NCBI RefSeq assembly: GCF_008704495.1
Contig: NZ_CP023699.1
Span: 4,154,001 to 4,218,000, forward strand
Direction of reading: 5' to 3'
Length of the DNA: 64,000 bases
From: Streptomyces kanamyceticus
GTDB lineage: Bacteria > Actinomycetota > Actinomycetes > Streptomycetales > Streptomycetaceae
A program made the translations under genes and the position numbers. Each line of letters begins with the position of its first letter. The stretch's first letter is position 1. The notes under the pieces are model-generated. The model saw only the letters and a program-made list of their open reading frames with translations. It was not told the DNA's origin and made no database searches. Shown here piece after piece: positions 45,080 through 53,911 of the stretch.

Positions 45080-46306
45080 ATGAGCGCTGCAACTTCTCCG
45101 ACCGAGCGCCGGGTTTCCGCCCGCATCGGTGCGATCTCCGAGTCCGCGACCCTCGCCGTCGACGCCAAGGCCAAGGCACTCAAGGCCGCCGGTCGTCCGG
45201 TGATCGGGTTCGGCGCGGGTGAGCCCGACTTCCCGACCCCGGACTACATCGTCGAAGCGGCCGTCGAGGCCTGCAAGAACCCGAAGTTCCACCGCTACAC
45301 CCCGGCCGGCGGGCTCCCCGAGCTCAAGGCCGCGATCGCCGCGAAGACGCTGCGCGACTCGGGCTACGAGGTCGACGCCTCGCAGGTCCTGGTGACCAAC
45401 GGCGGCAAGCAGGCCATCTACGAGGCGTTCGCCGCGATCCTCGACCCGGGTGACGAGGTCATCGTCCCCGCTCCGTACTGGACGACCTACCCGGAGTCGA
45501 TCCGCCTCGCGGGCGGCGTCCCGGTCGAGGTCGTCGCCGACGAGACCACCGGCTACCGCGTCTCCGTGGAGCAGCTCGAGGCCGCGCGCACGGAGCGTAC
45601 GAAGGTCGTGCTCTTCGTCTCCCCGTCCAACCCCACGGGCGCCGTCTACAGCGAGGCCGACGCGGAGGCCATCGGCCGCTGGGCCCTGGAGCACGGCCTG
45701 TGGGTCCTCACGGACGAGATCTACGAGCACCTCGTCTACGGAGACGCGAAGTTCACCTCGCTCCCCGCGATCCTGCCCGAGCTGCGCGACAAGTGCATCG
45801 TGGTCAACGGCGTCGCCAAGACGTACGCGATGACCGGCTGGCGGGTCGGCTGGATCGTCGGCCCGAAGGACGTCGTGAAGGCCGCGACGAACCTGCAGTC
45901 GCACGCCACGTCCAACGTCTCCAACGTCGCGCAGGCCGCCGCGCTCGCGGCCGTCTCCGGTGACCTGGTCGCCGTCGCCAAGATGCGCGAGGCCTTCGAC
46001 CGGCGCCGCAAGACCATCGTGCGGATGCTCAACGAGATCGACGGCGTGCTCTGCCCCGAGCCCGAGGGCGCCTTCTACGTGTACCCCTCGGTGAAGGCCC
46101 TCATCGGCAAGGAGATCCGCGGCAAGCGCCCGCGGAACAGCGTCGAGCTCGCCGCGCTGATCCTGGAGGAGGCCGAGGTCGCGGTGGTGCCCGGCGAGGC
46201 CTTCGGGACGGCCGGCTACCTGCGCCTGTCCTACGCGCTCGGTGACGAGGATCTCGTCGAGGGCATCTCGCGGCTCCAGAAGCTGCTCGCCGAGGCCCGC
46301 GACTGA
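45080..46306 (+). CDS. class I PLP-dependent aminotransferase (aspartate type)
   Basis: Predicted aspartate or related aminotransferase, 408 residues. It has the substrate-side [18 protein letters not shown], the cofactor-region [27 protein letters not shown] and the PLP Lys in [14 protein letters not shown]. The start at 45080 is within GGGGTGATG, with a GTG one codon earlier as an alternative. It is divergent from tRNA-Trp. In Streptomyces this position is often annotated aspC, but substrate is not determined by the sequence. Confidence 0.92.
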   Translation: MSAATSPTERRVSARIGAISESATLAVDAKAKALKAAGRPVIGFGAGEPDFPTPDYIVEAAVEACKNPKFHRYTPAGGLPELKAAIAAKTLRDSGYEVDASQVLVTNGGKQAIYEAFAAILDPGDEVIVPAPYWTTYPESIRLAGGVPVEVVADETTGYRVSVEQLEAARTERTKVVLFVSPSNPTGAVYSEADAEAIGRWALEHGLWVLTDEIYEHLVYGDAKFTSLPAILPELRDKCIVVNGVAKTYAMTGWRVGWIVGPKDVVKAATNLQSHATSNVSNVAQAAALAAVSGDLVAVAKMREAFDRRRKTIVRMLNEIDGVLCPEPEGAFYVYPSVKALIGKEIRGKRPRNSVELAALILEEAEVAVVPGEAFGTAGYLRLSYALGDEDLVEGISRLQKLLAEARD

Positions 46307-46355
46307 CGTTCCCGGCTGCCGTTCCCGGCGGAAAACAGCACTCCACGCGTGCGTG

Positions 46356-46387
46356 CGGGCCGTCCTCCCCTTGGGGAGGGCGGCCCG
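46356..46387 (+). terminator. terminator after the aminotransferase gene
   Basis: Near-perfect stem CGGGCCGTCCTCCCC / GGGAGGGCGGCCCG around a TTG loop, 50 bp after the stop and followed by TTTCTTC. Confidence 0.8.
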
Positions 46388-46462
46388 TTTCTTCGTTCGG
46401 AGGAGGCCACGAAGGGGGAAAGCCGCTACCGGGACGCCGGGTGCGTACGGCAAGATCCTCCA

Positions 46463-47482
46463 ATGGAGCGTGTACGAGACGTAAGAGAGCTGCCCAAGGC
46501 CCATCTGCACCTGCACTTCACCGGGTCGATGCGGCCCGCCACCCTGCTCGAGCTCGCCGACAAGTACGGCGTACGGCTCCCCGAGGCACTGACCGGCGCC
46601 GAGCCGCCGAAGCTGCGTGCGACCGACGAGCGCGGCTGGTTCCGCTTCCAGCGTCTCTACGACGCGGCGCGCTCCTGTCTGCGCGAACCCGAGGACATCC
46701 AGCGCCTGGTGCGCGAGGCCGCCGAGGAGGATCTGCGGGACGGGTCGGGGTGGCTGGAGATCCAGGTCGACCCGACGTCGTACGCGCCGCGCCTCGGCGG
46801 GCTCATCCCGGCCCTGGAAGTCATCCTGGACGCCGTCGAGAGCGCCTCGCGGGAGACCGGCCTCGGAATGCGCGTGCTCGTCGCCGCGAACCGCATGAAG
46901 CACCCGCTGGACGCTCGCACGCTGGCCCGGCTCGCGGTGCGCTACGCGGACCGGGGCATCGTCGGCTTCGGGCTCTCCAACGACGAACGGCGCGGCATGG
47001 CGCGGGACTTCGACCGCGCCTTCGCGATCGCGCGCGAGGGCGGGCTGCTCGCGGCGCCGCACGGCGGCGAGCTGACCGGGCCCGCCTCGGTGCGGGACTG
47101 CCTGGACGACCTGGACGCCTCCCGGATCGGGCACGGCGTGCGGGCGGCCGAGGATCCCCGGCTCCTGAAGCGACTCGCGGACCGGGGCGTGACGTGCGAG
47201 GTGTGCCCTGCGTCCAACGTCGCCCTCGGCGTCTACGAGAAGCCGGAGGACGTGCCCCTGCGGACGCTCTTCGACGCCGGGGTGCCCATGGCGCTCGGCG
47301 CCGACGACCCGCTGCTCTTCGGCTCCCGCCTTGCCGCGCAGTACGACATCGCGCGCGTGCACCACGGTTTCACGGATGCCGAACTGGCCGAACTGGCACG
47401 GCAGTCGGTGCGCGGCTCGGCCGCCCCCGTCGCCGTACAGGACAAGCTCCTGTCCGGAGTGGACGAGTGGCTGGTCAGTTGA
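46463..47482 (+). CDS. adenosine deaminase-family hydrolase
   Basis: A 339-residue metal-dependent deaminase. Metal and catalytic motifs in order: HLHLHFTGS near the N-terminus, HGGE, GHGVRAAEDP, and LGADDPLLFGS with the conserved Asp pair. This matches adenosine/adenine deaminase family members; the exact purine cannot be set from motifs alone. The start at 46463 (MERVRDVRELPKAHLHLHFT) is preferred over upstream in-frame ATGs, which fall in or near the terminator. It reads in the same direction as the aminotransferase gene. Confidence 0.88.
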   Translation: MERVRDVRELPKAHLHLHFTGSMRPATLLELADKYGVRLPEALTGAEPPKLRATDERGWFRFQRLYDAARSCLREPEDIQRLVREAAEEDLRDGSGWLEIQVDPTSYAPRLGGLIPALEVILDAVESASRETGLGMRVLVAANRMKHPLDARTLARLAVRYADRGIVGFGLSNDERRGMARDFDRAFAIAREGGLLAAPHGGELTGPASVRDCLDDLDASRIGHGVRAAEDPRLLKRLADRGVTCEVCPASNVALGVYEKPEDVPLRTLFDAGVPMALGADDPLLFGSRLAAQYDIARVHHGFTDAELAELARQSVRGSAAPVAVQDKLLSGVDEWLVS

Positions 47483-47505
47483 CGCCCTTCAGGAGCTGAC
47501 GTCCG

Positions 47506-48105
47506 TCAGGAGCTGATGCCCTTCAGGAGGGTGCGGGCGAGGGCCGCGGCGAACTCCTCGACGGGCTGCGGGGGCTGCTCGGCGACCGTGGCGTCGTAGG
47601 CGAAGGAACGCTGCGCGCAGGCGCCCATGAGCAGCGAGGCGGCGGCGAAGGTGTCGGCGTCGGGGGCGATGCGTCCCGCGTCGCGCTCGGTCCGCAGATA
47701 GGCGTCCAGGGCCTCGATGGGCATGTGGGGGCCGGTGCCCAGCGCCCGCATGGAGTCCTCGTGGCGGCGCTTGAGTTTGGGGTCCGCGTACAAGGAGGCG
47801 CCGATCGGGAAGCTCTCCGCGTAGAAGTGGGTGGCCAGGCGGGCGATCTCGACGAGGTTCTCCTCCACGGAGCGCTCCCCCGGCTCCTCGATGAGCTGGC
47901 GCAGGCGGGGGTTGAGCCGCGGCAATCGCTCCTGGAGGACGCTCACGAACAGCTCCTCTTTGCTCGCGAAGTGCTTGTAGAGCGCGGCTTCGGAGCAGCC
48001 CGCCGTCTTGGCGATCTCCTTGGTGGTGGCGCGGGAGAGGCCGAGGGTGAGCATGAGTTCATGGGCCGCGTCGAGGATGCGGGCCCGGGTGGGCTTCTGC
48101 TGCAT
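47506..48105 (-). CDS. TetR-family regulator
   Basis: A 199-residue repressor. The N-terminal HTH is typical: ARILDAAHELMLTLGLSRAT then TKEIAKTAGCSEAALYKHFA. The rest is the helical ligand/dimer domain. It is divergent from the NmrA-like gene at 48192, with a perfect palindrome and a second partial copy between them, so it most likely represses both. Confidence 0.9.
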   Translation of the reverse strand: MQQKPTRARILDAAHELMLTLGLSRATTKEIAKTAGCSEAALYKHFASKEELFVSVLQERLPRLNPRLRQLIEEPGERSVEENLVEIARLATHFYAESFPIGASLYADPKLKRRHEDSMRALGTGPHMPIEALDAYLRTERDAGRIAPDADTFAAASLLMGACAQRSFAYDATVAEQPPQPVEEFAAALARTLLKGISS

Positions 48106-48131
48106 GTGTCGTCCAACCAGGCTTGACGAAT

Positions 48132-48176
48132 GGGTGAGTACTTACTCACCCTAGAGGAGAGTGAACACTTACCCAC
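48132..48176. promoter_or_regulatory. TetR operator region (one perfect and one partial palindrome)
   Basis: A perfect 20 bp palindrome with GGGTGAGTA arms around a central CT dinucleotide occupies 48132-48151. A weaker copy (GTGAACA-CT-TACCCAC) is at 48161-48176. Their centres are 27 bp apart. Both lie in the 86 bp between the divergent TetR and NmrA-like starts. Confidence 0.75.
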
Positions 48177-48191
48177 CTTGGGAGGCGCACG

Positions 48192-48824
48192 ATGAAGCTC
48201 ACGGTGTTCGGTGCGACGGGCGGCATCGGCAAGGAGATCGTCCGGCAGGCGCTGACGGCGGGACACGAGGTGACGGCCGTCGTACGCGACCCCGCGCGCC
48301 TGGAGGTGACCGGCGAGCGCCTGGAGGTCTTCCGGGCCGACGTGCGCGACCCGGAGGCGCTGCGGCCCGCGGTCGCGGGCCGGGACGCGGTCCTCTCCGG
48401 GCTCGGCCCCCGCAAGCGCGCCGACGCGGGCATCACGACGGAGCTGACGCGTTCGGTGCTGCGGGCGATGGACGCGGAGGGGGTGCGGCGCCTGCTGGTG
48501 GTGAGCGCGGGCCCGGTGGGCCCCGAGCCCGCGGACAGCCCGCTCGTCGACCGGGCCGTGCTGGCGGTGATCAACCGGGTCCTGAAGGACGTGTACGTCG
48601 ACCTGACGGCCATGGAGGCCGAGCTCGCGGCAAGCGCGACGGACTGGACGTCGGTCCGTCCCCCGAGGCTGCTGGACAAGCCCTTGACCGGCACCTACCG
48701 CACGGTCGTGGGCGGCTTCCCGCGCGCGGGGCGCACGATCGCGCGCGCGGACGTGGCGCACGCGATGCTGGCCATGGCCGACGACCGCGCCAGCGTGAAA
48801 CAGGGCGTGGGCGTGGCCTACTGA
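48192..48824 (+). CDS. NmrA/SDR-like NAD(P)-binding protein
   Basis: A 210-residue single-domain Rossmann protein. FGATGGIGKEIVRQALTAGH is the NAD(P) GxxGxxG loop, followed by VTAVVRDPARL and an LVVSAGPVG region. It lacks a clear SDR Tyr-x3-Lys, so it belongs with atypical (NmrA/NAD-dependent epimerase-like) proteins. GGGAGG lies upstream of the ATG. Gene context (divergent TetR, shared operators) suggests an inducible stress or xenobiotic response. Confidence 0.85.
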   Translation: MKLTVFGATGGIGKEIVRQALTAGHEVTAVVRDPARLEVTGERLEVFRADVRDPEALRPAVAGRDAVLSGLGPRKRADAGITTELTRSVLRAMDAEGVRRLLVVSAGPVGPEPADSPLVDRAVLAVINRVLKDVYVDLTAMEAELAASATDWTSVRPPRLLDKPLTGTYRTVVGGFPRAGRTIARADVAHAMLAMADDRASVKQGVGVAY

Positions 48825-48831
48825 CCGGCCC

Positions 48832-49887
48832 CTACAGGCTGACGCCCACCGTCACCGGCTCGTTGACGAGGGTGATCCCGAAGGCCTCGCGCACACCGGC
48901 GACGACCTCGCGGGCGAGGTCGAGGAGGTCCTCGGTGGTCGCGCCGCCGCGGTTGGTGAGCGCGAGGGTGTGCTTGGTGGAGATGCGGGCCCTGCCCTCT
49001 CCGTAGCCCTTGGTGAAGCCCGCCTTGTCGATGAGCCAGGCCGCCGAGGTCTTCACCCGGCCGTCGCCCGCGGGGAAGCCGGGCGGGGTGACGTCCGGGC
49101 CGAGACGGTCCGCCACGCGCGCGTGGAAGGCCGCGAACTCCTCGTCGGTGAGGATCGGGTTGGTGAAGAAGGACCCCGCCGACCAGCTGTCGTGGTCCTC
49201 GGGGTCGAGCACCATGCCCTTACCGGCGCGGAGCTTCAGGACGGTCTCCCTGGCGATCGCCGCCGGGACCCGGTCCCCCGCCTCCACGCCGAGCGCGCGC
49301 GCCGTCTCCGGGTACTTGAGCGGGGCGCTCATCCCCTGCGCGTCCTCCAGCTCGAAGCGCACGCGCAGGACCACGAAGCGATCGGGATCGGCCTTGAAGC
49401 GGCTGTGCCGGTACGAGAAGTCGCACTCGGCGTTCGCGATGGTGACCGTCTCGTGGGTCTTCCTGTCGTAAGCGACCACTTCGGTGATCGTGGACGAGAC
49501 CTCCTGGCCGTACGCCCCCACGTTCTGGATCGGCGTCGCACCCGCGGAGCCGGGGATTCCGGCGAGGCACTCGATGCCCGCGAGACCGGCCTCGACGGTG
49601 CGGGCGACCGCGTCGGTCCAGACCTCTCCGGCCGCGAGCTCCAGCTCGGTGCCGTCGAGTTCGAAGCCCCGCGTGGCGATGCGCAGGGCGGTGCCTTCGA
49701 AGCCCTTGTCGCCGATGACCAGGTTCGATCCACCGCCGATGAGCAGCAGCGGAGTCCCGGTGTCATCGGCCTCGCGGACGGCGGCAACCACCTCGGCATC
49801 GGTGGCCGCGGTGATCAGTCGGGTCGCGGGGCCCCCGAGGCGGAAGGTGGTCAGCGGGGCGAGGGGGGCATCGTGGAGTTCCTGCAC
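48832..49887 (-). CDS. murB: UDP-N-acetylenolpyruvoylglucosamine reductase
   Basis: FAD enzyme that makes UDP-N-acetylmuramate. The 351-residue product has the FAD-binding PLLLIGGGSNLVIGDKGFEG and GIECLAGIPGSAGATPIQNV, and the catalytic-Ser region SAGSFFTNPILTDEEFAAF. The C-terminal RISTKHTLALTNRGGATTED is conserved. It converges with the NmrA-like gene, 7 bp apart. The gene order with hadB/hadA/rpmG matches other Streptomyces apart from the MFS-TetR pair inserted upstream. Confidence 0.95.
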   Translation of the reverse strand: MQELHDAPLAPLTTFRLGGPATRLITAATDAEVVAAVREADDTGTPLLLIGGGSNLVIGDKGFEGTALRIATRGFELDGTELELAAGEVWTDAVARTVEAGLAGIECLAGIPGSAGATPIQNVGAYGQEVSSTITEVVAYDRKTHETVTIANAECDFSYRHSRFKADPDRFVVLRVRFELEDAQGMSAPLKYPETARALGVEAGDRVPAAIARETVLKLRAGKGMVLDPEDHDSWSAGSFFTNPILTDEEFAAFHARVADRLGPDVTPPGFPAGDGRVKTSAAWLIDKAGFTKGYGEGRARISTKHTLALTNRGGATTEDLLDLAREVVAGVREAFGITLVNEPVTVGVSL

Positions 49888-49900
49888 GTGCTCAAGAGTA

Positions 49901-49938
49901 CGAGAACGGCCCCGCCGGTCGGGGCGGGGCCGTTCTCG
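49901..49938 (-). terminator. terminator after the MFS exporter gene
   Basis: Perfect 16 bp inverted repeat (49901-49916 and 49923-49938) around GGTCGG, starting 9 bp past the MFS stop and just upstream of murB. Confidence 0.85.
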
Positions 49939-49947
49939 TCCGGCCGC

Positions 49948-51384
49948 TCAGGCGGCGACCAGTTCGTCCCGCTGCTTCGACGTGGCCTCCGAGGGCCCCG
50001 TGGGCGTCGCCCCGCGGGAGGGGATGAACAGCGCCGCCACGGCCCCGAGCGCCACCACCGCGGCGCCCACCCACAGTGCGGGCTCCAGCCCGTTCACGAA
50101 GTCCCGCCCGGACGCGTAGCCGCCCTGCGCCGAGAAGATCGAGGACATCACGGCGATGCCGAGTGCGCCGCCGACCTCGCGCAGCGCGTTGTTGGCGCCG
50201 GACGCGATGCCCTGCTCCTGCGGCCGCACGCTGGACATGACCAGGTTGGCGGCCGGGGCGAAGTAGAGGGCCATCCCGATGCCGCTGATGATCAGGGCGG
50301 GGAGCTGCACGCCGTACGCCGCGTCGGGGGCCACCACGACGGCGTACCAGGCCAGGCCCAGAGCTTGCAGGAAGAGGCCCGCGGCGACGACCGGGCGGCC
50401 GCCGATCCGGTCGGAGAGGTACCCGGCGAGGGGCGAGACGAGCATCGGCATGCCGGTCCAGGGCAGCATCCGCAGTCCGGCCTCGGTGGGCGAGTAGCCG
50501 AGGACGATCTGCATGTACTGGCTGAGCAGGAAGATCGAGCCGAACATGCCGAGGAACATCAGCAGGCTCGCGGCGTTGATCCCGGAAAACGCACGACTAC
50601 GGAAGAGGCGCATCGGCAGCATCGGCGCCTTGTTGCGGATGCCGTGGTGGACGAAGCCGCCGAGCAGCGCGGCGCCCGCGATCAGGCTGGTGAGGACGGT
50701 GGCACTGGCCCAGCCGTCGAGAGGACCGCGCACCAGGGCGTAGACGATTCCGAAGAGTCCGCCGCTGGCCAGCAGGGTGCCCGCGATGTCGAGGCGCGCT
50801 CCGGAGGCGTACGACTCGGCGAGACGGAGGCGGGCGAGCGGCAGCAGGGCCAGGCCGAGCGGGACGTTCAGCCAGAAGATCCACTGCCAGGACACGTGTT
50901 CGGTGAGGCTGCCGCCGATGAGCGGCCCACTGGCGACCGCGAGACCGTTGACGGCGCCCCAGATCCCGTACGCCATACCGCGCTTGGCCACCGGCACGGC
51001 CGCCGTCAGCAGGGTCAGCGTCAGCGGCATCATGATCGCGGCACCGGCTCCCTGCACCGCACGGGCGGCGACCAGGGCCTCGAGCCCTGGCGCGAGGGCC
51101 GCGGCGGCCGAGGCTCCGGTGAAGACCGTGAGACCCACCATGAAGAGCTTGCGCCGCCCGAACCTGTCCCCCAGGGCGGCGCCGAACATCAGCAGGACGG
51201 CGAAGGTGAGGGTGTAGGCGCTCACGGTCCATTCGAGGTCGTGCAGCGCTCCTCCGAAGTCCTCGCGGATGGAGGGCAGGGCGGTGGTGACGACGAGGTT
51301 GTCGAGAGCCGCCATGAACCCGGCGACGCTGGTGACGACGAGGGCCCAGACGGCGGTCCCCCGACTCGGTGTGTGCTGTTCCAT
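49948..51384 (-). CDS. MFS drug exporter, DHA2-like (14 spans)
   Basis: A 478-residue transporter. Antiporter signatures: LDNLVVTTALPSIREDFG in span 1, GDRFGRRKLFMVGLTVF (motif A) and GAGAAIMMPLTLTLL (motif C). The length and about 14 hydrophobic segments fit the EmrB/QacA branch. The TetR gene upstream and the matching operators in front of both genes suggest substrate-induced efflux. Substrate unknown. Confidence 0.9.
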   Translation of the reverse strand: MEQHTPSRGTAVWALVVTSVAGFMAALDNLVVTTALPSIREDFGGALHDLEWTVSAYTLTFAVLLMFGAALGDRFGRRKLFMVGLTVFTGASAAAALAPGLEALVAARAVQGAGAAIMMPLTLTLLTAAVPVAKRGMAYGIWGAVNGLAVASGPLIGGSLTEHVSWQWIFWLNVPLGLALLPLARLRLAESYASGARLDIAGTLLASGGLFGIVYALVRGPLDGWASATVLTSLIAGAALLGGFVHHGIRNKAPMLPMRLFRSRAFSGINAASLLMFLGMFGSIFLLSQYMQIVLGYSPTEAGLRMLPWTGMPMLVSPLAGYLSDRIGGRPVVAAGLFLQALGLAWYAVVVAPDAAYGVQLPALIISGIGMALYFAPAANLVMSSVRPQEQGIASGANNALREVGGALGIAVMSSIFSAQGGYASGRDFVNGLEPALWVGAAVVALGAVAALFIPSRGATPTGPSEATSKQRDELVAA

Positions 51385-51418
51385 GACTCCCCCTGGATAG
51401 CGAAGCTTGCGGGTTTTG

Positions 51419-51440
51419 GTTAGTTATTGATGACTAACTT
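51419..51440 (-). promoter_or_regulatory. operator upstream of the MFS gene
   Basis: GTTAGT...ACTAAC inverted repeat, consensus TTAGTnATTGAnnACTAAC, 35 bp upstream of the MFS start. The same pattern occurs at 52126-52147 in front of the TetR gene. Confidence 0.7.
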
Positions 51441-51546
51441 TGCTGGGCAGACGGAACCACGCCGACGGACGACGAGGAGCCCGCCCTGCGGGACGGTGAT
51501 GCGCGGAACGGCGACGCGGAGCAATGGCGAGAACGGTGGCGCGGAA

Positions 51547-52119
51547 CTACTTCTTCGCGGGGTGATCCTTGACCCGGGCCGAGAGATAGAGCCCTTCCCA
51601 GACCCTGTGCTCAGCCGGAAAGCCCATCGCGGCAAGGGTGTTGACGAGCATTCCGTAGGCCAGGAAGGTCGTGGTCTCGTCCACGTCCGCACCGAGCGGC
51701 ACGTGCACCGTGTCCCACAGATCCATCCAGGCCGTGCGGACCATCTCGCCGAACTCGTGGTCACCGGAGGCCTCCGCCGCGGCCACGGTGACGTACGTCT
51801 GCAGCTGCATCTGTAGCTTGTCCGGCTCCTTGGCGATCAGCTCGGTGTACGCCTCCGCCATGGCGTGCAGCGCCTCTTCGCCGTGCAGCCCCTCGGCCGC
51901 GGCTTCGAAGACCTTGCGGACGTCCTCCATGCAACGGGCCGACGCCGCGAGGAACATCGCCTTCTTGCCGGGGAAGAGCCGGAAGAGATACGGCTGCGAG
52001 ACACCCACGCGCTTGGCGATCGCCTCGGTGGAGGTCCCGTAGTACCCGCCCTGGGCGAACTCCTTCATCGCCGCGCGGATGACGCTCTCGCGCCGCTCCT
52101 CTGCGCTCATCCTGACCAT
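51547..52119 (-). CDS. TetR-family regulator of the adjacent exporter
   Basis: A 190-residue repressor. HTH: RESVIRAAMKEFAQGGYYGT then TEAIAKRVGVSQPYLFRLFP. The start at 52119 (MVRMSAEERR) is nine bases from an alternative ATG. Operators of the same sequence precede it and the MFS gene downstream, implying autoregulation plus control of the exporter. Confidence 0.9.
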   Translation of the reverse strand: MVRMSAEERRESVIRAAMKEFAQGGYYGTSTEAIAKRVGVSQPYLFRLFPGKKAMFLAASARCMEDVRKVFEAAAEGLHGEEALHAMAEAYTELIAKEPDKLQMQLQTYVTVAAAEASGDHEFGEMVRTAWMDLWDTVHVPLGADVDETTTFLAYGMLVNTLAAMGFPAEHRVWEGLYLSARVKDHPAKK

Positions 52120-52125
52120 GCGGCT

Positions 52126-52147
52126 AAGTTAGTGGTCAATCACTACC
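52126..52147 (-). promoter_or_regulatory. operator upstream of the TetR gene
   Basis: Read on the minus strand it matches the site at 51419-51440 (GTAGT-G-ATTGA-CC-ACTAACTT). It overlaps the region just upstream of the TetR ATG, consistent with autorepression. Confidence 0.7.
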
Positions 52148-52154
52148 TACGTCA

Positions 52155-52196
52155 AGCAGTAAGGGGCGCCCGCAATTGCGGGCGCCCCTTACTGCT
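52155..52196. terminator. 42 bp perfect palindrome, terminator for hadB
   Basis: AGCAGT followed by AAGGGGCGCCCGCAATT and its exact reverse complement: 21-base arms with no loop. It lies 36 bp past the hadB stop and between two minus-strand genes. It is followed on the plus strand by short CTGCTACTGCTT direct repeats (52191-52220). Confidence 0.8.
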
Positions 52197-52231
52197 ACTG
52201 CTTCTACTGCTACTGCTTCGTACTGCCTCGG

Positions 52232-52660
52232 TCAGGCGAGCTGGACGACGGCCCGGGACATGCCCAGGACCTTCTGCCCCTCGCTCGTCGCGACGAGGTC
52301 CACCCGGACACGGCCGTCGTCGAGCTTGGCCCCGACCTTGGCCGCGACCTCGATGACCGCGCCCTTGTCGTCGTTCGGGACGACGACGGGCCGGGTGAAG
52401 CGCACGCCGTACTCGACGACGGCTCCCGGGTCGCCCGCCCAGTCGGTCACCACGCGGATCGCCTCGGCCATGGTGAACATGCCGTGCGCGATGACGTCGG
52501 GAAGGCCGACCTCGACCGCGAACTTCTCGTTCCAGTGGATCGGGTTGAAGTCACCGGACGCGCCCGCGTACCGCACGAGAGTGGCGCGCGTCACCGGGAA
52601 GCTCTGGGCCGGCAGCTCGGTGCCGACCTCGACGTCGTCGTAGGAAATCTTCGCCGTCAT
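52232..52660 (-). CDS. hadB: MaoC-family dehydratase subunit HadB
   Basis: Likely catalytic half of a (3R)-hydroxyacyl-ACP dehydratase in fatty-acid elongation. ATG at 52660 gives 142 residues (MTAKISYDDVEVGTELPAQS). The hydratase-2 motif GASGDFNPIHWNEKFAVEVG holds the Asp and His of the active site. It pairs with hadA 4 bp upstream, as in mycobacterial and Streptomyces HadAB. Confidence 0.92.
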   Translation of the reverse strand: MTAKISYDDVEVGTELPAQSFPVTRATLVRYAGASGDFNPIHWNEKFAVEVGLPDVIAHGMFTMAEAIRVVTDWAGDPGAVVEYGVRFTRPVVVPNDDKGAVIEVAAKVGAKLDDGRVRVDLVATSEGQKVLGMSRAVVQLA

Positions 52661-52664
52661 CGCC

Positions 52665-53117
52665 TCAGGCCCCTTCCGCCGCACGCGCCACGAGCTTGGT
52701 CCAGGCGGTCACGACGTGCTCACCGGCCTCGTCGTGGACCTCGCCGCGGATGTCCAGGATGTCGTTGCCCGCGAGCGACTTGATGGTCTCGATGGACGAG
52801 GTGACCGTCAGCCGGTCCCCCGCACGCACCGGGCGCGTGTAGACGAACCGCTGGTCCCCATGGACGACCCGGCTGTAGTCGAGCCCCAGCTGCGGGTCCT
52901 CGATGACCTGGCCCGACGCCTTGAACGTGATCGCGAACACGAAAGTCGGCGGGGCGATCACATTGGAATGACCGAGAGCCTTGGCAGCCTCCGTGTCGGT
53001 GTACACGGGATTGGCGTCGCCCACGGCCTCGGCGAACTCGCGGATCTTCTCCCGGCCGACCTCATAGGGATCGGTGGGCGGATAGGACCGCCCCACGAAG
53101 GACTGGTCGAGCGCCAT
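52665..53117 (-). CDS. hadA: MaoC-like dehydratase subunit HadA
   Basis: Substrate-binding partner of HadB. ATG at 53117 gives 150 residues (MALDQSFVGRSYPPTDPYEV) with AGGAGGTG upstream. The hotdog motif EAVGDANPVYTDTEAAKALG lacks the His of the HadB active site, as expected for HadA. It follows rpmG by 87 bp. Confidence 0.9.
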   Translation of the reverse strand: MALDQSFVGRSYPPTDPYEVGREKIREFAEAVGDANPVYTDTEAAKALGHSNVIAPPTFVFAITFKASGQVIEDPQLGLDYSRVVHGDQRFVYTRPVRAGDRLTVTSSIETIKSLAGNDILDIRGEVHDEAGEHVVTAWTKLVARAAEGA

Positions 53118-53204
53118 GGACTCGGCACCTCCTGCGATTGGTTTCATCAACGACGCGAGGCCGCCCCCAAAAATCTGGGGACGGCCTCGTGTACGAGCCT
53201 GTGT

Positions 53205-53369
53205 TTAGCGCGTTTCGCGGTGCGCAGTGTGCGCGTTGCAGCGCGGGCAGTGCTTCTTCATCTCAAGACGGTCCGGGTCGTTACGCCGGTTCTTCTTGGT
53301 GATGTAGTTCCGCTCCTTGCACTCCACGCAGGCCAGCGTGATCTTCGGGCGGACGTCTGTGGCAGCCAC
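53205..53369 (-). CDS. rpmG: 50S ribosomal protein L33
   Basis: A 54-residue L33 starting at GTG 53369 behind AAGGAG: (M)[23 protein letters not shown] and CPRC give the four zinc ligands, so this is a zinc-binding (C+) form. Normally placed between the tRNA-Met/Thr genes and hadA. Confidence 0.95.
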   Translation of the reverse strand: MAATDVRPKITLACVECKERNYITKKNRRNDPDRLEMKKHCPRCNAHTAHRETR

Positions 53370-53457
53370 GTGAGTGCTCCTTGACGGACGGATGGACGGA
53401 TGAACGCATAAAAGAGTAGCCGATCGAAGGACCGACCCCACAATCGGCTACTGTTAG

Positions 53458-53530
53458 TAGCGGTGACCGGACTTGAACCGGTGACACAGCGATTATGAGC
53501 CGCTTGCTCTACCGACTGAGCTACACCGCT
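53458..53530 (-). tRNA. tRNA-Met (CAT)
   Basis: A 73-base cloverleaf with acceptor AGCGGTG/CACCGCT, D-arm GCTC...GAGC, anticodon CAT and T-loop GTTCAAGTC. Discriminator A. The initiator-type three G-C pairs in the anticodon stem are absent, so it is an elongator Met tRNA, unless modified to read Ile AUA. Confidence 0.93.
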
Positions 53531-53577
53531 GCGATGCCGGATCCCCTCGCCCGAAGGCGAGGATCACCTGACATCAG

Positions 53578-53650
53578 AGCCCCAATGCGGAATCGAACCG
53601 CAGACCTTCTCCTTACCATGGAGACGCTCTACCGACTGAGCTATTGGGGC
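53578..53650 (-). tRNA. tRNA-Thr (GGT)
   Basis: A 73-base cloverleaf with acceptor GCCCCAA/TTGGGGC, anticodon stem TCTCC/GGAGA and loop ATGGTAA, giving GGT. The 3' discriminator is T. A CCTCGCC-CGAA-GGCGAGG hairpin at 53545-53562 lies between it and tRNA-Met, in the orientation of a shared precursor. Confidence 0.93.
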
Positions 53651-53911
53651 GAGCGATGAAGACATTACACGGTCGGCCGCCGATCGCCCAAATCCGTTTC
53701 GTCAGGGCTCTCCGGGGGCATCGCGAAGGCCGCCTCAACCGTCTCTGAGCGCCTCATCAGTGCCGTCGCACCACACCGGTACGACTATTGCGCTCCTCCT
53801 CGAAGCGGGCCTTTCGCCGCCCTAGGCTCGACTCACGCTGCGTGATCTTGACGCCTCGCGCGATCTCGACGCCTCGACCGACTGCAGCCGCCCCCGAGCC
53901 CCAGGAGCGCG

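Noticed and set aside
53545..53562. Hairpin between tRNA-Thr and tRNA-Met as a terminator
   Set aside because: It lacks a T-run and lies inside a likely common tRNA precursor, so processing is more likely.
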